The notes below the pieces were generated by a model, which saw only the letters and a program-made list of their open reading frames with translations, searched no databases and was not told where the DNA came from. Both the position numbers and the translations under genes were made by a program. DNA of 42,266 nucleotides from assembly GCA_020846745.1 (NCBI GenBank), contig JADLDI010000119.1:1-42266 (forward strand). Reading direction: 5' to 3'. This DNA comes from Bryobacterales bacterium (GTDB lineage: Bacteria; Acidobacteriota; Terriglobia; Bryobacterales; Bryobacteraceae). Shown here piece after piece: positions 34,620-42,266 of this stretch (positions are counted from its first letter, which is position 1; the number at the start of each line of letters is the position of its first letter).

Positions 34620-36269
34620 GTGACGCGACGCGCCTTTCAACTCTCCCCAATCGCTCTGCGCGTGGGGCAAGGAACGGAAACGGCCTACTGGGCCATTACG
34701 CCGGAGCGTATCAAAGCACACGACGATTGGGTCGACCGGTTGCTCGACGAGCAGGTGAAAGACGAGAAAAGCCGGTGGTTTGGCGGGCTGGCCGACGGCG
34801 ACGGACTGTATAACGGCGGCACGACGGCGGGGTTGCTGTCGATCTACGCCGCTTGCCTGACCCAGCCGAAATCGCGCTTCTACGATTCCGCTCTGACGAT
34901 GCAGCGGCTGCGCGCGGCGGTAGAGTTCCTGAAGCGGCACAGTTCCGCGGAAGGCAACCTGCACCTGCAGATCAGCAACTTCAACTCGCCTCCGGATACG
35001 GCGTTCGCGATGTACAACATCTGCGGGGCCGCCTACCTGGCGCGGCAGGCGAAGAATCGCGAGTTGGAAGCCGTGCTGGAACCCGTGGTGAAGCGCCACG
35101 CGGGCGGTATCGCCAAAGGCGGCGTGCACACGCCGAATCATCGTTGGGTGATGTGCGCGGCGCTGGCCCAGGCGCATGCGCTTTACCCGAATCCCGACTA
35201 TCTGCGGCGCATCGACCTGTGGCTGGCTGAAGGCATCGATATCGATGGGGATGGGCAGTACACAGAACGGTCGACGGTGGTCTACAACGGTGTCACCAAT
35301 CGCGCGCTCACCACCGCCGCGGTTAAGCTGAACCGCCCGGAGCTGCTGAACCCGGTGCGGCGCAATCTCGATGCGATGCAGTATCTGCTGCACCCGGGGA
35401 TGGAGGTCGTGACCGATATTTCGACGCGCCAGGACCAGTATGCGCCCGGTACGCTCGCCGGCTACTGGCTGGCTGCCCGGCATTTAGCTGTGAAAGACCG
35501 CAACGGCCTGTACGAAGCCTATGCGCGGCAGGGTTCGCCTGGATTGTGGGAACTGATGGAGTATCCGGAGTTGCAGCAGCCGGGTCCGGAACCGTCGCCG
35601 TTACCCGAGAATTATGAGCGAGTGCTACCGTCGCTGGGCATCGCGCGAATCCGCCGTGGGCTGACCAGTGCCACCGTCAGCTTTACCGGGACCAGCCGTT
35701 TTCTGTCACTGCGCCGGGGAAGTGCCGTGATCCAGGCGATTCGCGTAGCTTCGGCGTTCTTCGGCAAGGGGCAGTTCATACCGGCAAAGGGCGGCCGCAC
35801 GCCGAACGGCTACACTTTCGAGCAGCAGATCGAGGCGCCCTACTATCAACCGCTGGGCGTGCCGGTGGCGCCGGGCCATGCGGCGTGGAGCAAGTCCCGC
35901 ACGGAGCGGAAGCGCAGCGAGATCTGCCGGTTCGCGTATGCGGCGACGGTCTCAGAGTTCGAGGAAGGTTTCCGGCTCGACCTAAAGGCGGGTGAGACGG
36001 CTGAAGTACCGCTGGCTGTCGAGATCAGCTTCCGCCCCGGCGGCCAACTGGAAGGCGTCGAAGAGGTAAAGGGACACCCGAACTCTTACCTGCTGAAGTC
36101 AGGGACCGGGACCTACAAGTTTGGACGCGACGTGATCCGGTTTGGGCCGGGCAAAGCAGAGCATCGATACACGGTTGTGCGGGGCGCTGAACCGCAGCTT
36201 CCCGGACCGAGTGTATATCTCACATCGTTTACGCCCGTGGAGCAGACGATCGAGTTCCGTCTCGGCTAA
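34620..36269 (+). CDS. Heparinase/alpha-alpha toroid-like protein, function unknown
   Basis: A 549-residue protein from the GTG at 34620 (VTRRAFQLSPIAL), 38 bases after the DsbD-like gene; the frame is open further upstream only as a shadow of that gene. Residues about 25-320 are helical with a layout like (alpha/alpha)6 toroids (DGLYNGGTTAGLLSIYAACL, LHLQISNFNSPPDTAFAMYN, GGVHTPNHRWVMCAALAQAH). Residues about 350-549 are beta-rich. This is reminiscent of heparinase II/III or alginate-lyase architecture, but no catalytic set could be confirmed. The start RRAF might be a Tat leader, although no hydrophobic run follows. It is likely the third gene of the redox operon. Confidence 0.65.
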   Translation: MTRRAFQLSPIALRVGQGTETAYWAITPERIKAHDDWVDRLLDEQVKDEKSRWFGGLADGDGLYNGGTTAGLLSIYAACLTQPKSRFYDSALTMQRLRAAVEFLKRHSSAEGNLHLQISNFNSPPDTAFAMYNICGAAYLARQAKNRELEAVLEPVVKRHAGGIAKGGVHTPNHRWVMCAALAQAHALYPNPDYLRRIDLWLAEGIDIDGDGQYTERSTVVYNGVTNRALTTAAVKLNRPELLNPVRRNLDAMQYLLHPGMEVVTDISTRQDQYAPGTLAGYWLAARHLAVKDRNGLYEAYARQGSPGLWELMEYPELQQPGPEPSPLPENYERVLPSLGIARIRRGLTSATVSFTGTSRFLSLRRGSAVIQAIRVASAFFGKGQFIPAKGGRTPNGYTFEQQIEAPYYQPLGVPVAPGHAAWSKSRTERKRSEICRFAYAATVSEFEEGFRLDLKAGETAEVPLAVEISFRPGGQLEGVEEVKGHPNSYLLKSGTGTYKFGRDVIRFGPGKAEHRYTVVRGAEPQLPGPSVYLTSFTPVEQTIEFRLG

Positions 36270-36282
36270 GCTAGTTGATCCG

Positions 36283-36594
36283 TCAGAAGCGGCGCATCCG
36301 CCCGCGGATCCGTTTGGCGATCTTCTCAATCTCCTCGGCCTTTTTGAGTGCGCTGACCGACAGCACGTGACTATCTGCTTTTTCGAGTTCGATCTTCAAC
36401 TCCTCGGCTAATTGCTGCAGTTTGCCCGCGTCCTCAATCGATTTCTTGCGGTCCGCTTTCAAGATTTCGTCGATCTGCGAACGCTTGAATCGCGGTTTCT
36501 CTTCCTCGTCGGCCGCCGCATCCTGGTGCTTCTGCGATCCCGGCAAAACCAAGGCAAATCCGGCCAAAACGAGGCAGATCAAAGCGAATCTCAT
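36283..36594 (-). CDS. Small exported coiled-coil protein of unknown function
   Basis: A 103-residue protein with a signal peptide (MRFALICLVLAGFALVLPG). An acidic patch and a charged alpha-helical mature part rich in Lys/Glu follow (QIDEILKADRKKSIEDAGKL, ELKIELEKADSHVLSVSALK), ending KRIRGRMRRF. It looks like a coiled coil. I recognise no family. It stands alone, divergent from homoserine dehydrogenase and sharing a 28-base intergenic region. Confidence 0.65.
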   Translation of the reverse strand: MRFALICLVLAGFALVLPGSQKHQDAAADEEEKPRFKRSQIDEILKADRKKSIEDAGKLQQLAEELKIELEKADSHVLSVSALKKAEEIEKIAKRIRGRMRRF

Positions 36595-36622
36595 GGAGAC
36601 CTGCTGTTATCATAGTCCTTTC

Positions 36623-37924
36623 ATGCAAGCCGTCAGAATTGGCGTTGTCGGCACCGGCAACGTGGGCATGGGAGCGCTTACTATCCTTGCCAATAACGCC
36701 GATCAGATCTCCCGAAAACTAGGGTTTCCCCTTGAAGTATCCGTCGTGTGCAGCCGTGGCATTGCCGGGCGCGAACTGCCTGAAAAGCTTGGGAACGTCC
36801 GCCGGACTACCAGTTGGAAAGACGTCGTTACCGATCCTGAGGTCGACATCGTTGCGGAACTGATGGGCGGCACCACCGATGCCGCGGCGTTGCTTCATGC
36901 CGCCATCGATCGCGGTAAGTCCGTAGTAACCGCCAACAAGGAATTGATGGCCAAGCAGGGCGCCGAGTTGTGTCAGAAGGCCGTCAACGCTGGTGTGAAC
37001 GTGGCGATGGAAGCTTCTGTGGCGGGCGGCATTCCGATCCACGCTGTGCTTCGCGAGGGTATTTCCGGCGACCGGGTGGAAGCCCTTTACGGCATCCTTA
37101 ACGGCACCTGCAACTACATTCTCACCGAGATTGAGAAGAAGCACACCGCGTTTTCCGATGTCCTGGCCGAAGCGCAGCGCCTCGGTTACGCGGAAGCGGA
37201 CCCTTCCGCCGATGTCGACGGTTGGGACGCACGCTCGAAACTCGCCATTCTCGCGGCGCTCGCGTTTGGCGAACAGATCTCGCCCACCGACATCTATACG
37301 GAAGGCATTCGCCGTATCTCGCCCATCGATTTTCAGTACGCCCACAAGCTCGGCCACACCATCCGGCTGATTTGTGCGGCGCGGCTGAGCATCGCGGGAC
37401 TGTTGCTGTCGGTGCGCCCGGCGCTGATTTCTACCGAAGCGATTCTCGCCAGTGTGCAGGGTTCTTACAATGCCGTGTGGGTGAAGGGCCACTACGGGGC
37501 GGACACGTTTTATTACGGTCGCGGCGCCGGCTCGCATCCGACGGGTGTGGCGGTAGTCAGCGACCTGATGCGCGTTGCCCGCGAGATCCGCAGTGGCAGC
37601 CCTGAGCGTGTTTCACCATTCGCACACGCCAAGCTCGGCGAATACACGCCGATCCCGATCACCGAGCAAGTTCGACCCTGGTATTTGCGCTTCCGTGTCA
37701 AGGATCGTCCCGGTATTATCGCCGCGCTGTCGAACATCCTGTCGCATAAGCAAATCAGCCTGGATGCCGTCCTCCAGTTGCCGACGGAAACCAAACAGAA
37801 TCTCCCGTTTGTGATCACGCTCGAACCCACGGCCGAACGCGACGTCCGCGAAGCCGTGGCACAGATGGAAACGCTCGATTTTCTGACCGAACCGCCGCTC
37901 GTAATGCCCATGGAGCGACTCTAG
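36623..37924 (+). CDS. hom: Homoserine dehydrogenase
   Basis: A 433-residue enzyme converting aspartate-semialdehyde to homoserine in threonine/methionine synthesis. The start is the ATG at 36623. The NAD(P) site is VGTGNVGMG (about 8-16). The catalytic domain shows TANKELMA, ASVAGGIPIHAVLREG and GILNGTCNYILTEI, and the conserved DVDGWDARSKLAILAAL substrate-binding region. A C-terminal ACT domain (about 352-430; RFRVKDRPGIIAALSNIL) suggests feedback control by threonine. Length and order match the usual bacterial single-function form. Confidence 0.97.
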   Translation: MQAVRIGVVGTGNVGMGALTILANNADQISRKLGFPLEVSVVCSRGIAGRELPEKLGNVRRTTSWKDVVTDPEVDIVAELMGGTTDAAALLHAAIDRGKSVVTANKELMAKQGAELCQKAVNAGVNVAMEASVAGGIPIHAVLREGISGDRVEALYGILNGTCNYILTEIEKKHTAFSDVLAEAQRLGYAEADPSADVDGWDARSKLAILAALAFGEQISPTDIYTEGIRRISPIDFQYAHKLGHTIRLICAARLSIAGLLLSVRPALISTEAILASVQGSYNAVWVKGHYGADTFYYGRGAGSHPTGVAVVSDLMRVAREIRSGSPERVSPFAHAKLGEYTPIPITEQVRPWYLRFRVKDRPGIIAALSNILSHKQISLDAVLQLPTETKQNLPFVITLEPTAERDVREAVAQMETLDFLTEPPLVMPMERL

Positions 37925-37940
37925 GAGCGACTGTATTCCG

Positions 37941-38594
37941 ATGACCCGACTACTACTCGCCATTCCCGCCTGCGCCGCCCTGCTGTCCGCGCAGGTTGCC
38001 GATTACGCCAATACCAATTACCGCACGGAAGAAGGGCGCGCCAAGGTAGCCCAAGGACTCAACTCCCACGATCGCGAGCAGACGCAGAAGCCCCGCGATC
38101 TGGTGGCCCAACTGAAACTTGCGCCGGGCATGACGGTGGCGGATATCGGCACCGGCGTCGGGTTCATGCTCCCCTATCTGCACGAGGCGGTGGGCGCTGA
38201 GGGCAAGGTCGTCGCCGAAGACATCTTTCCTGACTTTCTGGAGAAGGCAAAGGCCAACGCGGCGGCAAAGAAGCTGGACAATGTGACGTTCGTCCACGGC
38301 ACGGTGAAAGATCCGAAACTCCCCACCGAAGCCGTCGACGTGGCGCTTGTGCTCGATGCCTATCACCACTTCGACTTCCCGGCGGAGATGCTCTCCGGCT
38401 TGCGCGCCGGGCTGAAACCCGGCGGCCGCCTGGTGATTGTGGATTTCTACAAATCCGGCTTTCGCGACCCCAAACACATCCGTCTGGACGAGAAGGACGT
38501 GATCAAAGAGATCGAGGCGAACGGCTTTGAACTGATCGGCTCCGGACCGTTCACGAAGGATCGCCAATACCTGGCGGCGTTTCGTAAGAAGTAG
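37941..38594 (+). CDS. Exported SAM-dependent methyltransferase
   Basis: A 217-residue class I methyltransferase with an N-terminal signal peptide (MTRLLLAIPACAALLSAQ). The SAM loop is VADIGTGVGFMLPYL (about 70-84), with EDIFPDFLEKAKANAA and a later PGGRLVIVDFYKSGF. A DxYHHF motif (LDAYHHFDFP) is conserved in this group. Periplasmic SAM enzymes are unusual because the cofactor is cytoplasmic, but this family with a leader recurs in acidobacteria as I recall. Substrate unknown. It starts 16 bases after hom. Confidence 0.85.
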   Translation: MTRLLLAIPACAALLSAQVADYANTNYRTEEGRAKVAQGLNSHDREQTQKPRDLVAQLKLAPGMTVADIGTGVGFMLPYLHEAVGAEGKVVAEDIFPDFLEKAKANAAAKKLDNVTFVHGTVKDPKLPTEAVDVALVLDAYHHFDFPAEMLSGLRAGLKPGGRLVIVDFYKSGFRDPKHIRLDEKDVIKEIEANGFELIGSGPFTKDRQYLAAFRKK

Positions 38595-38607
38595 GCGCTA
38601 CTTACCC

Positions 38608-38634
38608 CCGGCGTACTTCGAACCGGCGTACTTC
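38608..38634 (+). repeat. Two 12-base direct repeats
   Basis: CCGGCGTACTTC occurs at 38608-38619 and 38623-38634, in the short convergent gap between the methyltransferase and UDP-xylose synthase genes. Function unclear. Confidence 0.7.
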
Positions 38635-38645
38635 TTCTGAGAGGC

Positions 38646-39590
38646 CTAAGCCGCCACTGACGCTGTCTTCTTGCGGAAGTAGGCGATGGTTTCGGCAAGT
38701 CCCTTATCCAGCGGAACCTTGGGCTCCCAGCCGAGCAGCGCCTTTGCCTTCGAGATATCCGGTTTCCGCCGCTTGGGATCGTCTTCCGGCAGCGGCCGGA
38801 ACTCGATGGGGGCGCTGCTGCCGGAGACGGCCTTGATGTGCTCGGCGAACTCAAGAATTGTCATCTCAAGCGGATTGCCCAGGTTGACCGGGTACCGTTC
38901 GTCCGACATCGCCAGGCGGCACAGTCCATCGACCAGGTCGCTTACATAGCAGAAACTGCGTGTCTGCGAACCCGAGCCGAACACGGTGAACGGCTGGTTG
39001 TGCAGCGCCGAATCGACAAACGCCGGCACCACGCGCCCGTCGTCCAACTGCATGCGCGGACCGTAGGTATTGAAGATCCGCGCGATGTTTGTCGCAACGC
39101 CGTACCTACGGTGGTAAGCCATCGTGATCGCTTCGGCGAAGCGCTTACTCTCGTCGTAGCAAGACCGCGGACCCACGGGGTTCACGTTACCCCAGTAAGT
39201 CTCCACCTGCGGATGAACGAGCGGGTCGCCGTAGCATTCCGATGTAGAGGTGAGCAGGAAGCGCGCCTTGTTGGCGAGGGCTACTTCGAGCAGGTTCTGG
39301 GTTCCCTTGGACCCTACCTCCAGCGTCTCGATCGGGTGCTCCATATAGTCGATCGGGCTGGCGGGTGACGCCAGGTTCATCACGGCATCAAACTTACCTG
39401 GCGCTGCGAACGGCCTGGTTACATCCTGCTCGATGAATTCATACTGCGAGTTACCTTCGAGGTGCGCCAGATTGTCCGCCGAACCCGTGATGAAGTTATC
39501 CATGGCGACGACGGTGTGCCCTTCAGCGAGCAGGCGGTCGCATAAATGTGACCCAATAAAGCCGGCCGCGCCGGCAACCAGAATGCGCAT
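38646..39590 (-). CDS. UDP-glucuronate decarboxylase (UDP-xylose synthase)
   Basis: A 314-residue extended short-chain dehydrogenase. The nucleotide-binding motif GAAGFIG (7-13), the TSTSECYGDP segment (114-123) and the YxxxK pair (Tyr145, Lys149) are present. The UXS-type signatures are NLASPASPIDYMEHPIETL and RIFNTYGPRM. It should convert UDP-glucuronate to UDP-xylose for surface polysaccharide. It could be a closely related UDP-sugar epimerase, but the ASPASP segment favours UXS. It is monocistronic. Confidence 0.9.
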   Translation of the reverse strand: MRILVAGAAGFIGSHLCDRLLAEGHTVVAMDNFITGSADNLAHLEGNSQYEFIEQDVTRPFAAPGKFDAVMNLASPASPIDYMEHPIETLEVGSKGTQNLLEVALANKARFLLTSTSECYGDPLVHPQVETYWGNVNPVGPRSCYDESKRFAEAITMAYHRRYGVATNIARIFNTYGPRMQLDDGRVVPAFVDSALHNQPFTVFGSGSQTRSFCYVSDLVDGLCRLAMSDERYPVNLGNPLEMTILEFAEHIKAVSGSSAPIEFRPLPEDDPKRRKPDISKAKALLGWEPKVPLDKGLAETIAYFRKKTASVAA

Positions 39591-39652
39591 GTAACGATCG
39601 TTTCTCCGCGTGGGGAACTCTTATTGTAGCGGAGCCGTTTCCATCAGTCCGC

Positions 39653-41509
39653 ATGCTACAGTCAGTGCTGATGTCCGGTCCCTTCTGGGTCGAGCCGCTG
39701 GTGCTACTCGCCATCTTCGCCTGCTCTCTCACACTGTTCTATAAGCGTCTCAGCGTCGTGCTCGACCTTGTCCGGAAAGCTCGTCCTGAGCCCGGCTGGC
39801 AGCTATACCCGATCGCCCGCCGCCTCCGGAAGTTCGTTTGGGAAGTCGCTCTGCAAGGCAAGGTGATTCGAGAGCGGCCCCTGCCGGGGCTGGCCCATGC
39901 GTTCGTCTTCTGGGGCTTTTGCGCTTTCGCTTTGGTGACCATCGACCATCTCTTGCGCGGTTTCGGCGTCCACCTGCTCGACCCGGCTGGCCAATTCGGC
40001 CGCATCTACTTCTTCATGGCGGCCTGCTTCGCCGTGGCCGTCGCCGTGTCGATCACCGGCCTGGCGGTCCGCCGCTTCATTGTCCGGCCGCGCTGGCTGG
40101 GCGAGCAGGTGTCGGTAGAGTCCGGCATCATTGCCGGGCTGATCCTCACGCTGATGCTCACCTACCTGGCCGGCTATCTATTGCATACGGGACCGCTGGT
40201 CTGGTGGCTTCACACGCTGGCGCTCGCCGTCTTCCTGCCGTTGATCCCTCATACCAAGCACCTTCATTTGGTGCTGAGCCCGGCGACCGTGTTCCTGGAG
40301 CGCGACGGCTTCAGCAAGATTCCGCCGCTGGTGGGCGACGAAGACTTTGGCCTACATACGGGCAAAGATCTCACTAGCATTACCGCGCTGCAGGCCTTCA
40401 CCTGCGTCGAGTGCGGGCGGTGCACGGAGCACTGTCCCGCCACCAATACCGGCAAGCTGCTCAATCCGAAACAAATCATCCTCGGTCTGCGCGGATATAT
40501 GCGGGAACACGGGGTGGCTTCGGAGCAGCCTCTGCTCGGCGAGCACATTCCGATGGAAGCCGTGTTTGAGTGCACGACTTGCGGCTCCTGCGAATACCAG
40601 TGTCCCGTGGGTATCCAGCATCTGCCTGCGATGATCGGGTTGCGGCGCGGCGCCGTCAACACCGGCGCATGGGAAGACGGCTACGGCACGAAGCTCTTTC
40701 TTAACCTGGAGCGGAACGGCAACCCGCTCGGCATGCCCGCCGCGGAGCGCGACAAGTTCATCCAGAAGGCCGGCATTCCTTTTTACGACGGCACACAGGA
40801 TTACTGCCTGTGGCTCGGCTGCATGGGGTCGTACGACCCGCGCGGCCGGGAGATCGTCCAGTCGCTGGTTGAGGTTTTACGGCACCTGAACGTCAGCTTC
40901 GGCGTGCTCAAGAAAGAACGCTGCACCGGCGACGGCGCGCGTCGGTTGGGGAACGACCTGGTTTTCGCCGAGCTGGCCCAATCGAACCTGGAGACGATCG
41001 AGAAGGCTGGAGTAGAGCGGATGATCTCCATCTGCCCGCATTGTGTCCGGACCATCCAGGAGGACTGGAAAGAGCACGGTACGGCGCCGCCCATTGAGCA
41101 CCATAGCGAGTTCCTGGCCCGGCGCCAGGCTCAACTGCCGTCCGGTAACGCGCCATCTTCGAAGGTCGTGTTCCATGACCCCTGCTATCTGGGCCGCTAC
41201 CGGGGCGTCTATGAGGAACCCCGGCGGGTGGCCGCGCTGGGCGGTGAGGTGATCGATCCAGGCCGTGCCCGGGAACGGTCGTTCTGCTGCGGGGCGGGCG
41301 GGGGACTGGTGTTTCTTGGCGAGGAAAAGGGCAAGCGCATCAACCTTGAACGGGCCGAGGAACTCGCCGGCACCGGGGCGGACGTGATTGCCGCGGCTTG
41401 TCCCTTCTGCAACACGATGTTCCGGGACGCGTTGGGCGGGATGGACGGGGCGAAGCCGCAGTTGCTGGATATCGCGCAGATCGCGGCTGCCCGCATCAGG
41501 CAATCGTGA
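39653..41509 (+). CDS. Membrane heterodisulfide-reductase-like Fe-S protein
   Basis: A 618-residue fusion (ATG 39653; ATG 39671 also possible). Residues 1-210 hold five or six transmembrane helices with His residues typical of NarI/HdrE-type heme b subunits (GLAHAFVFWGF, IPHTKHLHL). Two [4Fe-4S] ferredoxin motifs follow: Cys251/254/257/261 and Cys307/310/313/317. Two CCG-type domains then appear: CLWLGCMGSYDP with CPHC, and DPCYLGRY, FCCGAGGG and CPFCNTM. The layout matches HdrD/GlpC-like proteins that pass electrons between quinones and a soluble partner; the partner is unknown. Its stop overlaps the next start. Confidence 0.9.
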   Translation: MLQSVLMSGPFWVEPLVLLAIFACSLTLFYKRLSVVLDLVRKARPEPGWQLYPIARRLRKFVWEVALQGKVIRERPLPGLAHAFVFWGFCAFALVTIDHLLRGFGVHLLDPAGQFGRIYFFMAACFAVAVAVSITGLAVRRFIVRPRWLGEQVSVESGIIAGLILTLMLTYLAGYLLHTGPLVWWLHTLALAVFLPLIPHTKHLHLVLSPATVFLERDGFSKIPPLVGDEDFGLHTGKDLTSITALQAFTCVECGRCTEHCPATNTGKLLNPKQIILGLRGYMREHGVASEQPLLGEHIPMEAVFECTTCGSCEYQCPVGIQHLPAMIGLRRGAVNTGAWEDGYGTKLFLNLERNGNPLGMPAAERDKFIQKAGIPFYDGTQDYCLWLGCMGSYDPRGREIVQSLVEVLRHLNVSFGVLKKERCTGDGARRLGNDLVFAELAQSNLETIEKAGVERMISICPHCVRTIQEDWKEHGTAPPIEHHSEFLARRQAQLPSGNAPSSKVVFHDPCYLGRYRGVYEEPRRVAALGGEVIDPGRARERSFCCGAGGGLVFLGEEKGKRINLERAEELAGTGADVIAAACPFCNTMFRDALGGMDGAKPQLLDIAQIAAARIRQS

Positions 41510-42093
41510 TGGGGAGCCGATTCGACCGTGCCATTGCCGCCATCGACGCCCGCAACGCCGACGATCCGCACACGTTGACCGTCGACGGCGTAGCCAGGCC
41601 CAAGGAACTGACGCATGCGGCGATGGTGACGGACTGGGTGAAGCGTCTGAATCCTAATGCGGGCGAGCCGCTGCTGCTGGCTGCGCGGGCGCACCACATT
41701 CGCCGCTGGGCGATCCCGCGCGATTCCTACCCGCCGGGACGAGTTCCGTATCTCCAGTGGCGCCGGGCGCTTCAGGATCTGCATGCATCTGAACTGCGGA
41801 CCATTTTGGAAGCGGGAGGCTACGGCCAAGAAACGATCGACCGGGCCGAGTGGATCTTGCGCAAACGGGACCTCAAGGCCGATCCCGATTGTCAGACGCT
41901 TGAAGACGCCGTCTGCCTGGTGTTCATTGAGACACAGTTCCTCGAGACGGCCCGGAAGATCGAGCACGGGAAGATGGTCGAGGTGGTCCGGAAGACGCTC
42001 GCCAAGATGACCGGCCAAGGTCGGGAAGCGGCACTCAGGCTGGAGCTGCCTGATGAAGCCAAAGCCCTGATTGCCGAAGCGCTGGCTGGGTGA
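41509..42093 (+). CDS. DUF4202 family protein
   Basis: A 194-residue soluble protein starting at the ATG at 41509, which overlaps the previous stop (TGATG). Sequence features: FDRAIAAIDARNADDPHTL, ELTHAAMVTDWVKRLNP, LLLAARAHHIRRWAIPRDSY and FIETQFLETARKIEH. The paired His residues (ARAHHIRRW) are conserved in DUF4202. They resemble an HD-type metal site, though function is not established. Co-translation with the Fe-S protein suggests a linked role. Confidence 0.85.
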   Translation: MGSRFDRAIAAIDARNADDPHTLTVDGVARPKELTHAAMVTDWVKRLNPNAGEPLLLAARAHHIRRWAIPRDSYPPGRVPYLQWRRALQDLHASELRTILEAGGYGQETIDRAEWILRKRDLKADPDCQTLEDAVCLVFIETQFLETARKIEHGKMVEVVRKTLAKMTGQGREAALRLELPDEAKALIAEALAG

Positions 42094-42107
42094 GTTCGTT
42101 TCGCAAA
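42092..42107 (+). repeat. Third copy of GAGTTCGTTTCGCAAA
   Basis: This 16-base string, beginning at the end of the DUF4202 gene, also occurs at 17215-17230 and 17555-17570 inside the SSQNAKKHGL-family gene. The tail 42108-42266 shows no convincing gene. Confidence 0.75.
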
Positions 42108-42136
42108 GTGCTGATTGCAGCGTGGGTTCCGTCTTA

Positions 42137-42168
42137 CATCTAGCGGGAGTTTACTCGTAAGCTAGATG
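42137..42168. repeat. 8-base inverted repeat in the distal tail
   Basis: CATCTAGC (42137-42144) pairs with GCTAGATG (42161-42168). TTAC/GTAA inside adds four pairs. There is no T-run, so it is not a clear terminator; it could follow the DUF4202 operon or mark a repeat boundary. Confidence 0.4.
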
Positions 42169-42266
42169 GGATAGTTGTAAATGATAGTTGTTGTTGGGGT
42201 TTAGCGCGGGGTCGAAGTATTACCTACGTTGGGTACTACAGAGTTGGTCGAGACCGAGGGAATGAG

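Noticed and set aside
36719..37537. Minus-strand frame opposite homoserine dehydrogenase
   Set aside because: Shadow frame without domains or ribosome site.

Overview
The window looks like the chromosome of an acidobacterium, probably of the Solibacter/Bryobacter (Bryobacterales) type. This is an inference from gene content and from memory of such genomes, not from a search. The signs are a high GC content, a Ser/Thr kinase fused to TPR repeats, a signal-peptide-bearing methyltransferase, a Ycf48-like beta-propeller, a long NfeD with a slipin, many short dispersed repeats, and a recurrent gene family starting SSQTGPKTPEGK. No rRNA, tRNA or CRISPR array was found.

Layout. 1-2.1 kb is accessory DNA: the cut end of an IS21-type element, a TonB-like lipoprotein, a small secreted protein, and a broken SSQTGPKTPEGK gene joined to the tail of a DegT-type aminotransferase. 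2.1-6.8 kb (minus strand) holds a TPR kinase, a J-domain protein with HPN instead of HPD, and a short RecQ. 6.9-14.05 kb is one tightly overlapped efflux operon (CecR/TetR regulator, TolC-type porin, HlyD-type adaptor, double-ATPase ABC protein, two ABC-2 permeases), resembling E. coli cecR-ybhGFSR with an added outer-membrane factor. 14.1-15.0 kb has a 59-residue FmdB zinc ribbon and a MntA-HepT toxin-antitoxin pair. 15.1-21.3 kb is mixed: a secreted nuclease, an intact SSQNAKKHGL-family gene with two hairpins upstream, a DUF885 peptidase, a decayed copy of the nuclease tail, and a hydrolase between inverted repeats. 21.3-32.6 kb is mostly housekeeping: D-threonine-aldolase-like enzyme, bactofilin, slipin-NfeD, prmC, prfA and DUF1385, interrupted by a collapsed VapBC-type locus. 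32.8-36.3 kb is a redox operon. 36.3-42.1 kb holds homoserine dehydrogenase, a secreted methyltransferase, UDP-xylose synthase, a membrane heterodisulfide-reductase-like Fe-S protein and a DUF4202 protein.

The most important observation is at 32807-34063. A secreted thioredoxin-like/CxxCH/PDZ protein is interrupted by one in-frame TGA exactly where it makes a CxxU redox motif (Cys57-Glu-Pro-Sec60). The TGA is followed at the right distance by a hairpin that fits a bacterial SECIS element. A naive annotation splits this gene into a 59-residue peptide and a headless PDZ protein. It is translationally coupled (ATGA) to a DsbD-alpha-like protein, which suggests an extracytoplasmic thiol/selenol relay.

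Other points of interest are attenuator-like hairpins before the SSQNAKKHGL family, an antitoxin-toxin deletion fusion, the duplicated nuclease tail, and the translational machinery pair prfA/prmC separated by a membrane glycosyltransferase whose C-terminus overlaps prmC by 119 bases.
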